From Mesostigma viride (lineage: Eukaryota; Streptophyta; Mesostigmatophyceae; Mesostigmatales; Mesostigmataceae): a DNA stretch of 64,000 nt. A program made the translations under genes and the position numbers. Of the stretch, positions 8,815 through 19,200 are shown piece by piece (within the stretch, counting starts at the first letter, position 1; the number at the start of each line of letters is the position of its first letter). The DNA is taken from contig RPFO01000348.1 in assembly GCA_009746045.1 (NCBI GenBank), positions 2,501-66,500 on the forward strand. The letters run 5' to 3'. Below the pieces are notes generated by a model. That model did no database searches. It had not been told where the DNA came from and worked only from the letters and a program-made list of their open reading frames with translations.

Positions 8815-10726
8815 CACCCAATCGCTTCGTCTTTCTAAGACGCACATGCTGATATAATTTTCCGACGCTATTACGCAATATACGATGAGCAAACGCCCAT
8901 CGACGCAACGCAGCCTGACGGCTGCGCTCGGCAATGAAAATACGTCTGCAGCTCCGGCTGCAGCTTCGCCATCAGGGCCGGAAGGCAGTGGTGACACTAG
9001 TCGCGCACTGGTGGCCGCCCAGCACCCTCCCGGGCTTCCTGCCTCGCCATCGGCCTCGCCAGACCCTAAACGCAGCCGCTCATCCTTTCCACGCGAACCG
9101 CGTTTCAAGCTAAAAACCTTCAATGTCGACGATTACGACTGGTACAACATTGCCCCGTGCACTGCTCTGGAGGGCATTTTCTTCGGGGATTACGCCTCGC
9201 TCCTTGAGCTGTGCCTCCACCTTCACAGCATTAATCGCCTTCTCGAGCCAAATGGCCGCAGGCTTCAAAGCCGAGATCTGCTGCTGACGGGCCTCCACTA
9301 CAACCGGCCTGACCTTCAGCACCTGATTCTCTGCTCACTCCTCAAGAAGTCTGACGGCGAGATCTGGGCCCCCACCATCTCCGCAGCCACATTCCGTTCC
9401 ATCCTCACGGAAGCCTTCCAGCAGCACGTGACCCCCCTTGCCGCAGATGTGGCGGCAATGGGCGGCACGCTGGCTACTGAGCTCCCTCACATTTCCACCA
9501 CCGTCACCTCCACCTCCACCCTCCTCGCCTCCACCTCCACTGCCACCTCCACCTCCACCGCCGACATCAAAGCCCAGCTCCTCGACATCGACCAGCGTCT
9601 TCAGAACAATGCCATCGCTATCGAGGTCCTGCAGAACACCGCAGGCCTCACCGCCCAGGCAGTGAAGGACATTGCCGCCAAGCCAGCCCCGGCTGGCCTG
9701 GCCGGCGATGCTCCTCCCATCACCACCTGGGCGGACATGCTTAAGCAACACACCACCTCCACCACCTCCGCCGTCGCAGCCCAGCTTCAACGGCAGACGC
9801 TTGACCTCCGCGAGGAGGCCGAGCTCGCCAAGCGCAGCCTCAACGTCATTGTCAAGAATCTCAAGATGGAGGAAGGTGAGAATTCCGAGAAGCTTGCGCG
9901 TGCTTTTGAGAGAGAAATCCTTGATCGCATGGGCCTTACTGGTGAGATCGAGCTGGCCGCCCACCGCCTTCCCCGCGCGCGGGGTAAGGCAGGGCCGCCC
10001 CCGCTCCTTCTCACCTTTAAGACCCCGGCGCCGGACAAGATTTCTTTTCTCAGACGCCGCAAGCGGCTCGAGAAGACTCTCTTCACCCTTGACGACGACT
10101 TGACCCTGGCGCAGCAACAACGGCGACGGGAGCTATGGCCGACCTACCTCCAGCTCCGGCAGACCAAGGCGGGGCAGCCGGTGTACTGGAAGGGGGCGGC
10201 CATCTACGTCGGCCACAAGCCCTGGCAGGCGACCCCCTCGACCACCGCGGCCCCAGCGACTCCAGACGCCCCAGCTTAGGGGAATACAGCAGTAGTAGTG
10301 TAGACTAGATAGACCGTGGCCATGTACATGTACGCCTCCTAGAGGCTCTATCCCAGCTAAGCCACGCGCTTTATTTAATCGTGTACATGTGTGCCTATGA
10401 TGAGCCACACTCCAGATGATGCCTAGCTTTATTTAGTTATGCTGTGCCCATGCAGGGAGTAGCTCTCTGCTGAGACGCCATGCCCTAGCTTCTTTGTATA
10501 GCTATGCTGATCTTCCCCCCCATGACAGGCTCCCCCTTCGCTGGGCATAGCTTGAAGATCATGGGGATGCACGTGCCCTGGTGCACCTAGAGCAAGGGTC
10601 CTTTACATCCCCACCCTTGCAGGAAGTAGCTTAGGATGTATGATAGGCCATATGCCCCCTCTCAAGGGCTATGTGCTACATATACTCCCAACGGAGTTAT
10701 GTTACAATTCAATTCAATTCAATTCA
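8815..10726 (+). mobile_element. LINE-like element carrying only ORF1
   Basis: 1,912-bp insert in the gag of retroelement copy 1. The 12-bp target ATGGACACCCTT is duplicated at 8803-8814 and 10727-10738, and the uninterrupted site exists at about 45040 in copy 2. The 3' end is (ATTCA)n, about four TTCAA units, typical of a non-LTR tail. It begins with a hairpin-forming stretch (CGTCTT..AAGACG near 8828-8842), contains one ORF and a 450-nt 3' UTR, and has no endonuclease or RT. It probably depends on a full-length LINE. Confidence 0.88.
8885..10279 (+). CDS. LINE ORF1-like nucleic-acid-binding protein
   Basis: Intact 464-aa frame. The N-terminus (1-75) is low-complexity Ser/Ala/Pro. A middle helical region with Thr/Ser runs (about 205-230) leads to D-I-D-Q-R-L-Q-N-N coiled-coil-like sequence. 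The C-terminal 130 residues follow the layout of plant and algal LINE ORF1 proteins: an RRM-like start (S-L-N-V-I-V-K-N-L), a helix with R-A-F-E-R-E-I-L-D, A-A-H-R-L, a strand with L-L-L-T-F-K, and D-D-L-T-L-A-Q-Q-Q-R-R-R-E-L-W before a final strand. Such proteins bind the element RNA as a chaperone or packaging factor. The frame is intact although the element lacks ORF2, which suggests a recent insertion. Confidence 0.75.
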   Translation: MSKRPSTQRSLTAALGNENTSAAPAAASPSGPEGSGDTSRALVAAQHPPGLPASPSASPDPKRSRSSFPREPRFKLKTFNVDDYDWYNIAPCTALEGIFFGDYASLLELCLHLHSINRLLEPNGRRLQSRDLLLTGLHYNRPDLQHLILCSLLKKSDGEIWAPTISAATFRSILTEAFQQHVTPLAADVAAMGGTLATELPHISTTVTSTSTLLASTSTATSTSTADIKAQLLDIDQRLQNNAIAIEVLQNTAGLTAQAVKDIAAKPAPAGLAGDAPPITTWADMLKQHTTSTTSAVAAQLQRQTLDLREEAELAKRSLNVIVKNLKMEEGENSEKLARAFEREILDRMGLTGEIELAAHRLPRARGKAGPPPLLLTFKTPAPDKISFLRRRKRLEKTLFTLDDDLTLAQQQRRRELWPTYLQLRQTKAGQPVYWKGAAIYVGHKPWQATPSTTAAPATPDAPA

Positions 10727-11445
10727 ATGGACACCCTTCTCAAGGAGCTGGGCTCAGCAGCCGGGGAGCTTGTGGGCATGGAGTACCTAATGAGGGTGGT
10801 GGCAGCCTTGCTGCAGGTGGAGGGGCGAGGAGGGGGGGGTGGAAGGTGGCCAGCCACCTCCTGCCATTGGGGGAGGAGGCTGCACTGTCAGCCACCCCGG
10901 CTGTCAAGGCAGCTCTCCAAACTGCGATCCTCTTGGACAAGCTCAGCAAGGCTCTACAAGTAGGGAATTAGAATCCCAGCGGGACCGCTCCCTTTAATCC
11001 CGCTGCCATACCCACTTAGGCCAGCGTACACCGCGTGGCCGGGGCAGGGTGAGATCGGCACGCCGGCGACAGCGTGCCACGCGCCGCCACCGCGAGTACA
11101 CACTGCAATGCAAGGTAGTGCGCTGGCTTAATTGGCTGGGGGGGGGGGCAAGACCCTCCTCCTAACCCTAGAGGGGCGTGCTCTAAGGGGAGGGAGGAGG
11201 CCCTTGCGAGGGTCAAGAGGCGCTGCACCTGGCACAGTCGCCGCGTAGGGGGCATTGCGACAGGCCAGGAGCAAGAAGGTGCTGATGCAATATATGGGAA
11301 GCAGAATAGGTATGAACAACTGCGCGCGGACGCAGTGAAGTATGAACAACTGCGCGCGGACGCGGTGAGTTTACCGAAGGCGGAGGTGGCGGGAAAGGCA
11401 CGGCTGCTAGACCTGTTGGCTATGCGGCCGAGCTGGCGGGAGATA

Positions 11446-12089
11446 AGTTAGCATTTTGGGCAACCAATATGCTAAGTGGATACAGTTTGGAAAGACCTTT
11501 CCAACGCCGTGCTGACCGCCTGAAACAGACAAGGGACGAGAAAGATATCAAGTCCCGAAGTCCTAGCCATCCGTGGCCGACTTGGGTGCAGTCCTCTGGT
11601 ATAGTGGACAGGACACGTGGCAGGCCGGGCCTGCACAGGCTTAGCCTGATTATCACGTGACTGTGGTCCACGTAGATCAGAGGAGCAGCAGCCTGTGACT
11701 GGCGGAATACTGGAGCTGGCACAGGTCTGCAAGGATACTAGGCCTTGCAGGCTTGTGACAGGTCCTGTACTTCCTAGGTTGCAGAGTCTAGGCAAATCCA
11801 GTTCGTCCTGGCTCTGCACTGATGCCAGTGGACGTTGAGGATTTGCTTGCACGCCTGCACGTGCCTCGTCACGCCGATGGGAACGAGGAACAACGCAAAG
11901 GATATAGCTTGGTCATGGGGGATGACCAGCTATCTCGGAAAGCACGAACCGTGGGTGCCACCTTGGTCGTGGAAGTGCCCATCGTGGTCGTGGCCTGGTG
12001 AACAGATTTAAGGTTGCTGCCTTGCAACATTGGCTAAGACGCGCTGTGAAAGATCAAGAGCTCACATACGTTGGGAGCTCTTTCTAACT
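11446..12089. mobile_element. 644-bp insertion with AGATA duplication
   Basis: This block is absent from retroelement copy 2, where GGGAGATATATGCC is continuous (45718-45731). It is flanked by AGATA at 11441-11445 and 12090-12094 and ends in AGTTAG...CTAACT. There is no coding capacity. A 5-bp duplication fits a solo LTR, but TG..CA termini are missing. A diverged relative lies on the minus strand at about 22100-22673. Confidence 0.75.
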
Positions 12090-12094
12090 AGATA

Positions 12095-14790
12095 TATGCC
12101 AGCGAAGAGAACTGCATCAAGCCAGCGGTCGTGGCGAGCGCAAAGTATTGGAATGTGCCCAAGCCCAGCCGGGGATGCTCCATGGCTGAATGGGGCAAGC
12201 TCATGAGCCGGGCAGCGGGCGTGGGCATGGTGGCGTTCCGGGAGAGGCGGCCCAAGTGGGTGGATGGCTGCTTTGGAGTGGCCAAGGGGGTGGGTGAGCT
12301 ACGGTTCATCGTCAACAGGAAGCTGGGCAACCTGCTGTGGGTGGACCCCCCCAAGATCCTGCTACCCCACCTGGGCATCCTCGTGGAGGTCTACATCAAG
12401 GGCTGGTGCTACTGCGCCAAGAGCGACCTCGTGTCATACTACTACTCCATCGAGGTGCCCGAGTGGTGGTGGGACTACCAAGAAGGGCTTCCTAGTGTGT
12501 GGTCGACTAGCGTAGGTCTGGCAGGGCCGAGGCGGAGGGTGTGGCCCGTGCTCAAGGTGCTGGCCATGGGACATTCCCATGCGGTGGCGCTGGGGGAGGC
12601 CGTCCATGAGATGGCAGTGCTCTACATGACCGGTGCCCTGGATCCGAGGCGCCAGGTCAACTACCTCTCAAGCGCAGGTGAGCTCACCTTGGTGCGCGAC
12701 GAGTGTGGCCAGCCCCTGCGCTTGGCCCTCGAGTACAAGGAGGAGCGCGCCGGGGAGCTTCAGATTGACCTGGAAAACCCCCCTGCCCCCATGCTGTCCA
12801 TCACCATTGATGACTTGGTGGCCAGCAACGGGCGGACCTGCGAGGCGGTGAACCAGCTCATCACGCGCGCTATTGAGGAAGGCTACCTCCCTAACAACCT
12901 TGTGCCGTCTAAGGAGAAGACTAAGATGGCGAGCCTGGAAGGGGACGAGCTGGAAGCCCTAGGGGTGGTGCACCGACGGAACGGCGTGCTGGAACCAACG
13001 GTCAAGCAGCTCAACCTTGTGATCGCCCACACGCAGGCTATACTCACTCGAGGCCGAGCTACGGCCGAGGGGCTGGCTGCCGTCTTGGGGCGGTGGTTGT
13101 GGCTGCAGATTTTAAGCCGCAGCTGCTTGTCCACTGATTTGGCAGCAATGTTTCAAATTCATCAGCCTGCAAGGGTGGGGGCAGCGCTCCTGGGTGCTGT
13201 GGGCCGGGGTGCGGGAGGAGTTAGAGTGTGCCCTGGCCTTGGCTCCCATGCTAAGGGTTGACCGAAGCGCACCTTTGGCACGTGAGGTGGTTGCATCTGA
13301 CGCGTCCACCTACGGGCAAGGTGTCGTGTACTCAACCATGGAGCCGGGCGACGTGACGGAGCTGGCGAGGGCACGAGAGGTGCGGGGGTACCCGACTTTG
13401 CTCATACCAAGCGAGGTGGCATCAAGCTCATACCAAGCGAGGTGACGCTGGCCCTAGGCCACTGAGCGCGCGGGCGCAACGACAATCACTAGCCAGCAAT
13501 GGCGGGTTGGGGTGAGGAGTCGTTGGCGGGATCCGGGGATGCACATCAACGAGAAGGAGGTGCGGGCTGCAGTGAAGGGCGTGGAGAGGAGTGCGCGCAG
13601 CTTGGCAAACCGAGCCAAGCGGGTGGTGAGGTTGGTGGACTCCACCGCGGCGTTGGGCTGCTTGGCTAAGGGGCGGTCCTCATCCCACAAGCTCAACAAG
13701 CAGTGCCGCCGCTTGTGCGCGCTGACCCTCGCCACTGGGAGTCGTTCCCAGTGGGTGTGGACGCCGAGACTGTGCACTTCAACCAGCCGATGGCGTTTCT
13801 CGCGGCCAATCCATGGCGACTTTCTTGGCAGGCTGGGTGCGCGACCTGACCGCGGAAGGCATCCATCCTAACCCGGGGCCCCCTGCACCTGTTAGCTACC
13901 TTCCATTGCTAGAGGGGAAAGTAAAGCCGGCTACTTTGCTGGCCTACCGTCGTGGTCTTGATTCCCTCTTGACTTGGTGGGAGGCTGGTGGGCGGGCGGA
14001 CGGGTCATCGTCACGAGCTGACACCCTTGAGGAGACATTTTGTGCGTATGTCGCCTGGGCTCATTTTCGGGGTACAGCCGCCAACGTGTGTCAATGCCTT
14101 GATGGGGTTGCAACTTTATTATCCCGGTATGGTGAAGCGGTGGGACTTGGCCCGTGGCGTCCTCGCTGGGTGGAAAACACTTGTGCCCCCCCGTGCCCCT
14201 CCTCCCATTCCATGGGAGGCGGCGTTTGCACTTGCCAGCACGATGGTCATGCAAGGTCAGCGCCTTGCGGGCCTGCTGGTTGTCATCGTGTTCCGCCATT
14301 ACCTGCGAATCTCGGAGGCGCTGAACCTCCGTGTTGGCCATGTGCGCCTCCAGCCTGACGTTCGGCTTGGGCCGGCTCAACGGGGCGCCCTACTGCTGAG
14401 GTCTACCAAGACCTCTAAGGGCAAGACTCAGTCAGTGGTGGTAGAAGATGTGATGTCTGAAACCATCCTCCGTCACTGCATCGCGGGTAAGCACGCTTGG
14501 GAGGCCGTGTTCCCTTTCACCTACCCGCAATTCAGGCGCATTTGGCAGGCTGCGAGTCAGGCCTTGGGGGTCGCCCAGATTTTCACCATTCACGGGCTGC
14601 GGCATGGGGGTGCCACTCACGATTTCCTCGCGGGTCGCAGCATGGGGGACATCCAGGGCCGGGGGCGCTGGCTTAGCAGCTCCACGGTTGCCCATTATGT
14701 GGGCTTGCACCGCAGTTTGGAGGTGGAGCTGCCTGAGGTTATTCTTCGGGCCATGGCCGCCTGCCCCCCTCGGCCTGGCGGGCTATTTTG
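12095..14790 (+). pseudogene. pol (RT-RNase H-tyrosine recombinase) of copy 1, broken
   Basis: Shows the same domain order as the intact frame at 45152-48406: RT motifs R-F-I-V-N-R-K-L-G-N, A-K-S-D-L-V-S-Y-Y-Y and I-T-I-D-D-L in 12131-13120, RNase H D-A-S-T-Y-G-Q-G at about 13290, the G-I-H-P-N-P-G-P motif at 13858-13881 and recombinase H-G-L-R-H-G-G at about 14593. Frame breaks occur near 13134, 13425-13445, 13480, 13770 and 14080. It cannot make a full product. Confidence 0.85.
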
Positions 14791-14880
14791 AAATTGCCCT
14801 CCACCTAGTTTGGTTGTTCATTTCTATGTCATTATGCTAGGTTCTTTGCCCCTGGCATGGATCGCCAGGGAGGGATATAA

Positions 14881-15017
14881 GGGTAAGGCTAGCCTTTGCC
14901 AAGCAATAAGTGTTCCCATGAGCATCGGCGGCCGGGATGTGGCCTGCCTTTTGTATGTGCTCCACTCATTGTTTTAATAAAGAGTCTGGTTACCCTGGAG
15001 TTCCACGGTTAATAGAA
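14881..15017 (+). repeat. B1 repeat of copy 1
   Basis: 137 bp, starting GGGTAAGGCTAGCC and ending GGTTAATAGAA, with an AATAAA signal inside. Repeated at 15475-15611 and in copy 2 at 48479 and 49074. Confidence 0.9.
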
Positions 15018-15449
15018 TCGTGGTTCTCTGAACATAGTTTCTTTATAGTGAGATGGAAGGGTAGCCGCTATAGCTAGGTTATTGGGTTCACGTGACATAC
15101 CTTTTGAGGCCGGTGCGGCCTGATCCGGATCAGTCGTGGCCAAAACTTTGGCCAGTTTTTCTTGGCCAGGTGGCAGGAGCTACGTTGAGATATAAACCTG
15201 GCACTGTCTAGGTTTCTTGGCTAATGGCGTAGTGATTAACTAGATCTAGATTCCTTCTCTCACGCAATATGTGACCTAATAGCCCCGGCAGCCTTACGTA
15301 AGCTGCCGGCAATTAGAACGCCACATTGCGTCATTTGTTCAGACGCAACATTTGCGTGGCGAAAAAATGCCGTCCGGGCCAAGGCCGCATGACACGCAAA
15401 AAAGGACAAAAACAAACCCACCTAGCTAAGGTTGGCCTCTTTTCTTTTC
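15018..15449 (+). repeat. A2 repeat of copy 1
   Basis: 432 bp, nearly identical to the A repeats at 43710-44142 and 48616-49048 (one T fewer in a T run). Contains the inverted pair GCCGGCAGCCTTACG-type hairpin (about 15281-15312). Confidence 0.9.
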
Positions 15450-15474
15450 CCGCCCACCCTCCCTGCGTGTTTGG

Positions 15475-15611
15475 GGGTAAGGCTAGCCTTTTCCAAGCAA
15501 GAAGTGTTCCCATGAGCATCGGCGGCCGGGATGTGGCCTGCCTTTTGTATGTGCTCCACTCATTGTTTTAATAAAGAGTCTGGTTATCCTGGAGTTCCAC
15601 GGTTAATAGAA
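15475..15611 (+). repeat. B2 repeat of copy 1
   Basis: 137-bp second B copy closing the element; a few substitutions separate it from B1. Confidence 0.9.
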
Positions 15612-16252
15612 TAGTAGTAACATTTGTTGGCTGCAGGGTCACACATCCTTGGAATACCCCGTACTTTTCAGCATTCGCCTAAAAAATACCCCGTACTTCT
15701 TAACCACAACTTGAAAAATACCCGTACTGCCGTACTGCGTATTTTTTCCCGTATTTTCGACCCCTTCTGAAAATACCCGTACTTTTGCAGTACGCGCGGG
15801 TTTTACCGAATACCCCGTACTGCCGTACAGACCAACACGGCTCCTCGCCTCTCGGGCTGGCTGCAGCACGTGGCATGCTTACATACGCACCACAGACGAC
15901 ACTTGTAAGCAGGGGCCAGGCAATTTGCTGACGCCAGTCAGTGGTTGGTAGCGTCTGGCTGGCTGGGGTGACTGGCTGGGGTGGTTGGCTGGGCCTGTGT
16001 GCCCACAGGTGCGGATGTGTGCTCTGGCGTCCATGCAGATACCAGCTCCTGGCAGTCACCACGGGCAACCAGTTGCCACCATCCATAGCCATTTCAGCTC
16101 CAAGCAATGGTCAGCTAAACCAGCACCGTTTTGCACAGCCCCATTGGCCCTGCCAGTGAACCGATGAATGGCCTTCCCAAGTGTGAGCCACCCTTTCACA
16201 CTTCCAAGTCAAACCTCGCCTGTGCTACCAGCCAACTTCCGCCTGGGCTTCC
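15612..16252. other. Spacer with AATACCCCGTACTT-type repeats
   Basis: 15640-15840 holds several irregular copies of AATACCC(C)GTACTT in both orientations, with hairpins such as CGTACTGCCGTAC. The remainder, up to the epimerase stop codon, shows no gene and would include its 3' UTR. Confidence 0.4.
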
Positions 16253-19200
16253 TTAGTCAAACTTCTCCTGCCCGTCGGCCTTGCGCAGCTGGCCCAGGTT
16301 GGCAGGCGCCTGCGCGCCCACCACCTTGGAGCAGCCGTACTGGCTAACGTCCACGCCGGTCGCCTTCTCCGCTTCCACCTGCCCCTGGATCCACTCAAAT
16401 GTCTTTGCCAGGCCGTCCTGTGGGGAGTCACAACACGGGTGTGCAGTCAATAAGGCGCGTGGTGATCAGTTAGAGACAAGTAGCACCGTGCGGTCACTGG
16501 CGAGCGACAGTCAATGCCAAGAGCTTTGGAAAACGGCCAAACCAAGAGCTATTTAGGGCAGCACATTGTGTCGCAAAGCTCGGAAGCACATAGCAACAAA
16601 AGCAATAGCCAAAACGAAGGGCATTGCTGTCGACAAGAATAAGCAGTGGCAGGTGCCCCCCTGCTGCCACGCACCTGGAGCTTAATGCTGGGTTCCCAGC
16701 CCAGCTTCTCCTTGATGAGTGTGTTGTCGGTGTTGCGCCCGCGCACGCCCTCGGGGCCTGGGATGTGGCGGATCTTCATCTGGCGGCCGGTCAGCTTCAT
16801 CACCATGCCAGCCATCTCGTTCATCGACACCAGCTCGTCGTTGCCCAAGTTGACCGGCTCCTTGAAGTCGCTCTTGGTCAGGCTGGTAGGGGCCAGTAGG
16901 AGGCATACAGAGAGTCATGGAGATATTGGGTTAGGGTAGGGTAGGGTAGGGTAGGTTGATTTAGGTTAGGTTAGGTTAGGTTAGGTTAGGTTGATTTAGG
17001 TTAGGTTAGGTTAGGTTAGGTTAGGTTAGGTTAGGTTAGGTTAGGTTAGGTTAGGTTAGGTTAGGTTAGGTTAGGTTAGGTTAGGTTAGGTTAGGTTAGG
17101 TAAGGTTAGGTTAGGTTAGGTTAGGTTAGGTTAGGTTAGGTTAGGTTAGGTTAGGTTAGGTTAGTTTAGTTTAGTTTAGTTTAGTTTAGTTTAGTTAAGT
17201 TTAGTTTAGTTTAGTTTAGTTTAGGCTAGTTTAGGCTAGCCTAGTAAAGGCTAGGCTAGGCTAGGCTAGTTTAGGCAAGGCTAGGCTAGTTTAGGCTAGG
17301 CTAGGCTAGTTTAGGCTAGTTTAGGCTAGTTCAGGCTAGTTTAGGCTAGTTTAGGCTAGTTCAGGCTAGTTTAGGCTAGTTTAGGCTAGTTTAGGCTAGT
17401 TTAGGCTAGTTTAGGCTAGTTTATGCTAGTTCAGGCTAGCCTAGTTTAGGCTAGTTTAGGCTAGGCTAGTTTAGGCTAGTTTAGGCTAGTTTAGGCTAGG
17501 CTGGGCTAGGCTAGGCTAGGCTAAGCTAGGCTAGTTTAGGCTAGTTTAGGCTAGGCTAGGCTAGGCTAGTTTGAGCTAGGCTAGGCTAGGCTAGGCTAGT
17601 TTGAGCTAGGCTAGGCTAGGCTAGGCTAGTTTAGGCTAGGCTAGGCTAAAGTTTAGGCTAGGCTAGGCTAGTTTAGGCTAGGCTAGGCTAGTTTTGGCTA
17701 GTTTAAGCTAGTTTAAGCTAGTTTAGGCTAGGCTAGGCTAGGCTAGTTTAGGCTAGGCTAGGCTAGGCTAGGCTAGGCTAGGCTAAGCTAGGCTAGGCTA
17801 GGCTAGGCTAGGCTAGGCTAGGCTAGGCTAGGCTAGGCTAGGCTAGGCTAGGCTAGGCTAGGCTAGGCTAGGCTAGGCTAGGCTAGGCTAGGCTAGGCTA
17901 GGCTAGGCTAGGCTAGGCTAGGCTAGGCTAGGCTAGTTTGAGCTAGGCTAGGCTAGGCTAGGCTAGGCTAGGCTAGGCTAGGCTAGGCTATTTTAGGCTA
18001 GGCTAGGCTAGGCTAGGCTTGGCTAGGCTAGGCTAGTTTAGGCTAGGCTAGGCTAAGCTAGGCTAGTTTAGGCTAGGCTAGGCTAGGCTAGGCTAGGCTA
18101 GGCTAGGCTAGGCTAGGCTAGGCTAGGCTAGGCTAGGCTAGGCTAGGCTAGGCTAGGCTAGGCTAGGCTAGGCTAGGCTAGGCTAGGCTAGGCTAGGCTA
18201 GGCTAGGCTAGGCTAGGCTAGGCTAGGCTAGGCTAGGCTAGGCTAGGCTAGGCTAGTTTTGGCTAGGCTAGTTTAGGCTAGGCTAGGCTAGGCTAGGCTA
18301 GGCTAGCTTAGGCTAGGCTAGGCTAGGCTAGGCTAGGCTAGGCTAGGCTAGGCTAGGCTAGGCTAGGCTAGGCTAGGCTAGGCTAGGCTAGGCTAGGCTA
18401 GTTTTGGCTAGGCTGGTTTAGGCTAGGCTAGTTTAGGCTAGGCTGGGCTAGGCTAGGCTAGGCTAAGCTAGGGTAGGCTAGGCTAGGCTAGGCTAGGCTA
18501 GGCTAGGCTAGGCTAGGCTAGGCTAGGCTAGGCTAGGCTAGGCTAGGCTAGGCTAGGCTAGGCTAGGCTAGGCTAGGCTAGGCTAGGCTAGGCTAGGCTA
18601 GGCTAGGCTAGGCTAGGCTAGGCTAGGCTAGGCTAGGCTAGGCTAGGCTAGGCTAGGCTAGGCTAGTTTTGGCTAGGCTAGTTTAGGCTAGGCTAGGCTA
18701 GGCTAGGCTAGTTTAGGCTAGGCTGGGCTAGGCTAGGCTAGGCTAGGCTAGGCTAGGCTAGGCTAGGCTAGGCTAGGCTAGGCTAGGCTAGGCTAGGCTA
18801 GGCTAGGCTAGGCTAGGCTAGGCTAGGCTAGGCTAGGCTAGGCTAGGCTAGGCTAGGCTAGGCTAGGCTAGGCTAGGCTAGGCTAGGCTAGGCTAGGCTG
18901 GGCTGGGCTAGGCTAGGCTAGGCTAGGCTAGGCTAGGCTAGGCTAGGCTAGGCTAGGCTAGGCTAGGCTAGGCTAGGCTAGGCTAGGCTAGTCTAGTCTA
19001 GTCTAGTCTAGTCTAGTCTAGTCTAGTCTAGTCTAGTCTAGTCTAGTCTAGTCTAGTCTAGTCTAGTCTAGTCTAGTCTAGTCTAGTCTAGTCTAGTCTA
19101 GTCTAGTCTAGTCTAGTCTAGTCTAGTCTAGTCTAGTCTAGTCTAGTCTAGTCTAGTCTAGTCTAGTCTAGTCTAGTCTAGTCTAGTCTAGTCTAGTCTA

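Larger units (their letters stand above)
8298..15611 (+). mobile_element. Split-direct-repeat YR retroelement, copy 1 (degraded)
   Basis: From 8298 on, the sequence matches the better copy at 44546-49210 closely, minus the left A repeat and the first gag codons, so it is 5'-truncated. It is interrupted by a LINE-like insert (8815-10726) and a 644-bp insert (11446-12089). The gag tail lies at 10727-10970 and the RT-RNase H-recombinase region at about 12095-14790. Relative to copy 2 it carries several small insertions (for example four extra bases near 13134 and a duplicated stretch near 13425) that break the pol frame. The end keeps B1-A2-B2 repeats at 14881-15017, 15018-15449 and 15475-15611. 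It is inactive, but it serves as a reference for the second copy. Confidence 0.9.

Noticed and set aside
16926-17163. TTAGG array as an interstitial or foreign (arthropod-type) telomere
   Set aside because: The unit drifts stepwise into TTAGT, GGCTA and GTCTA, and the array lies in a GME intron; local satellite expansion explains it. The organism's own telomere is TTTAGGG.
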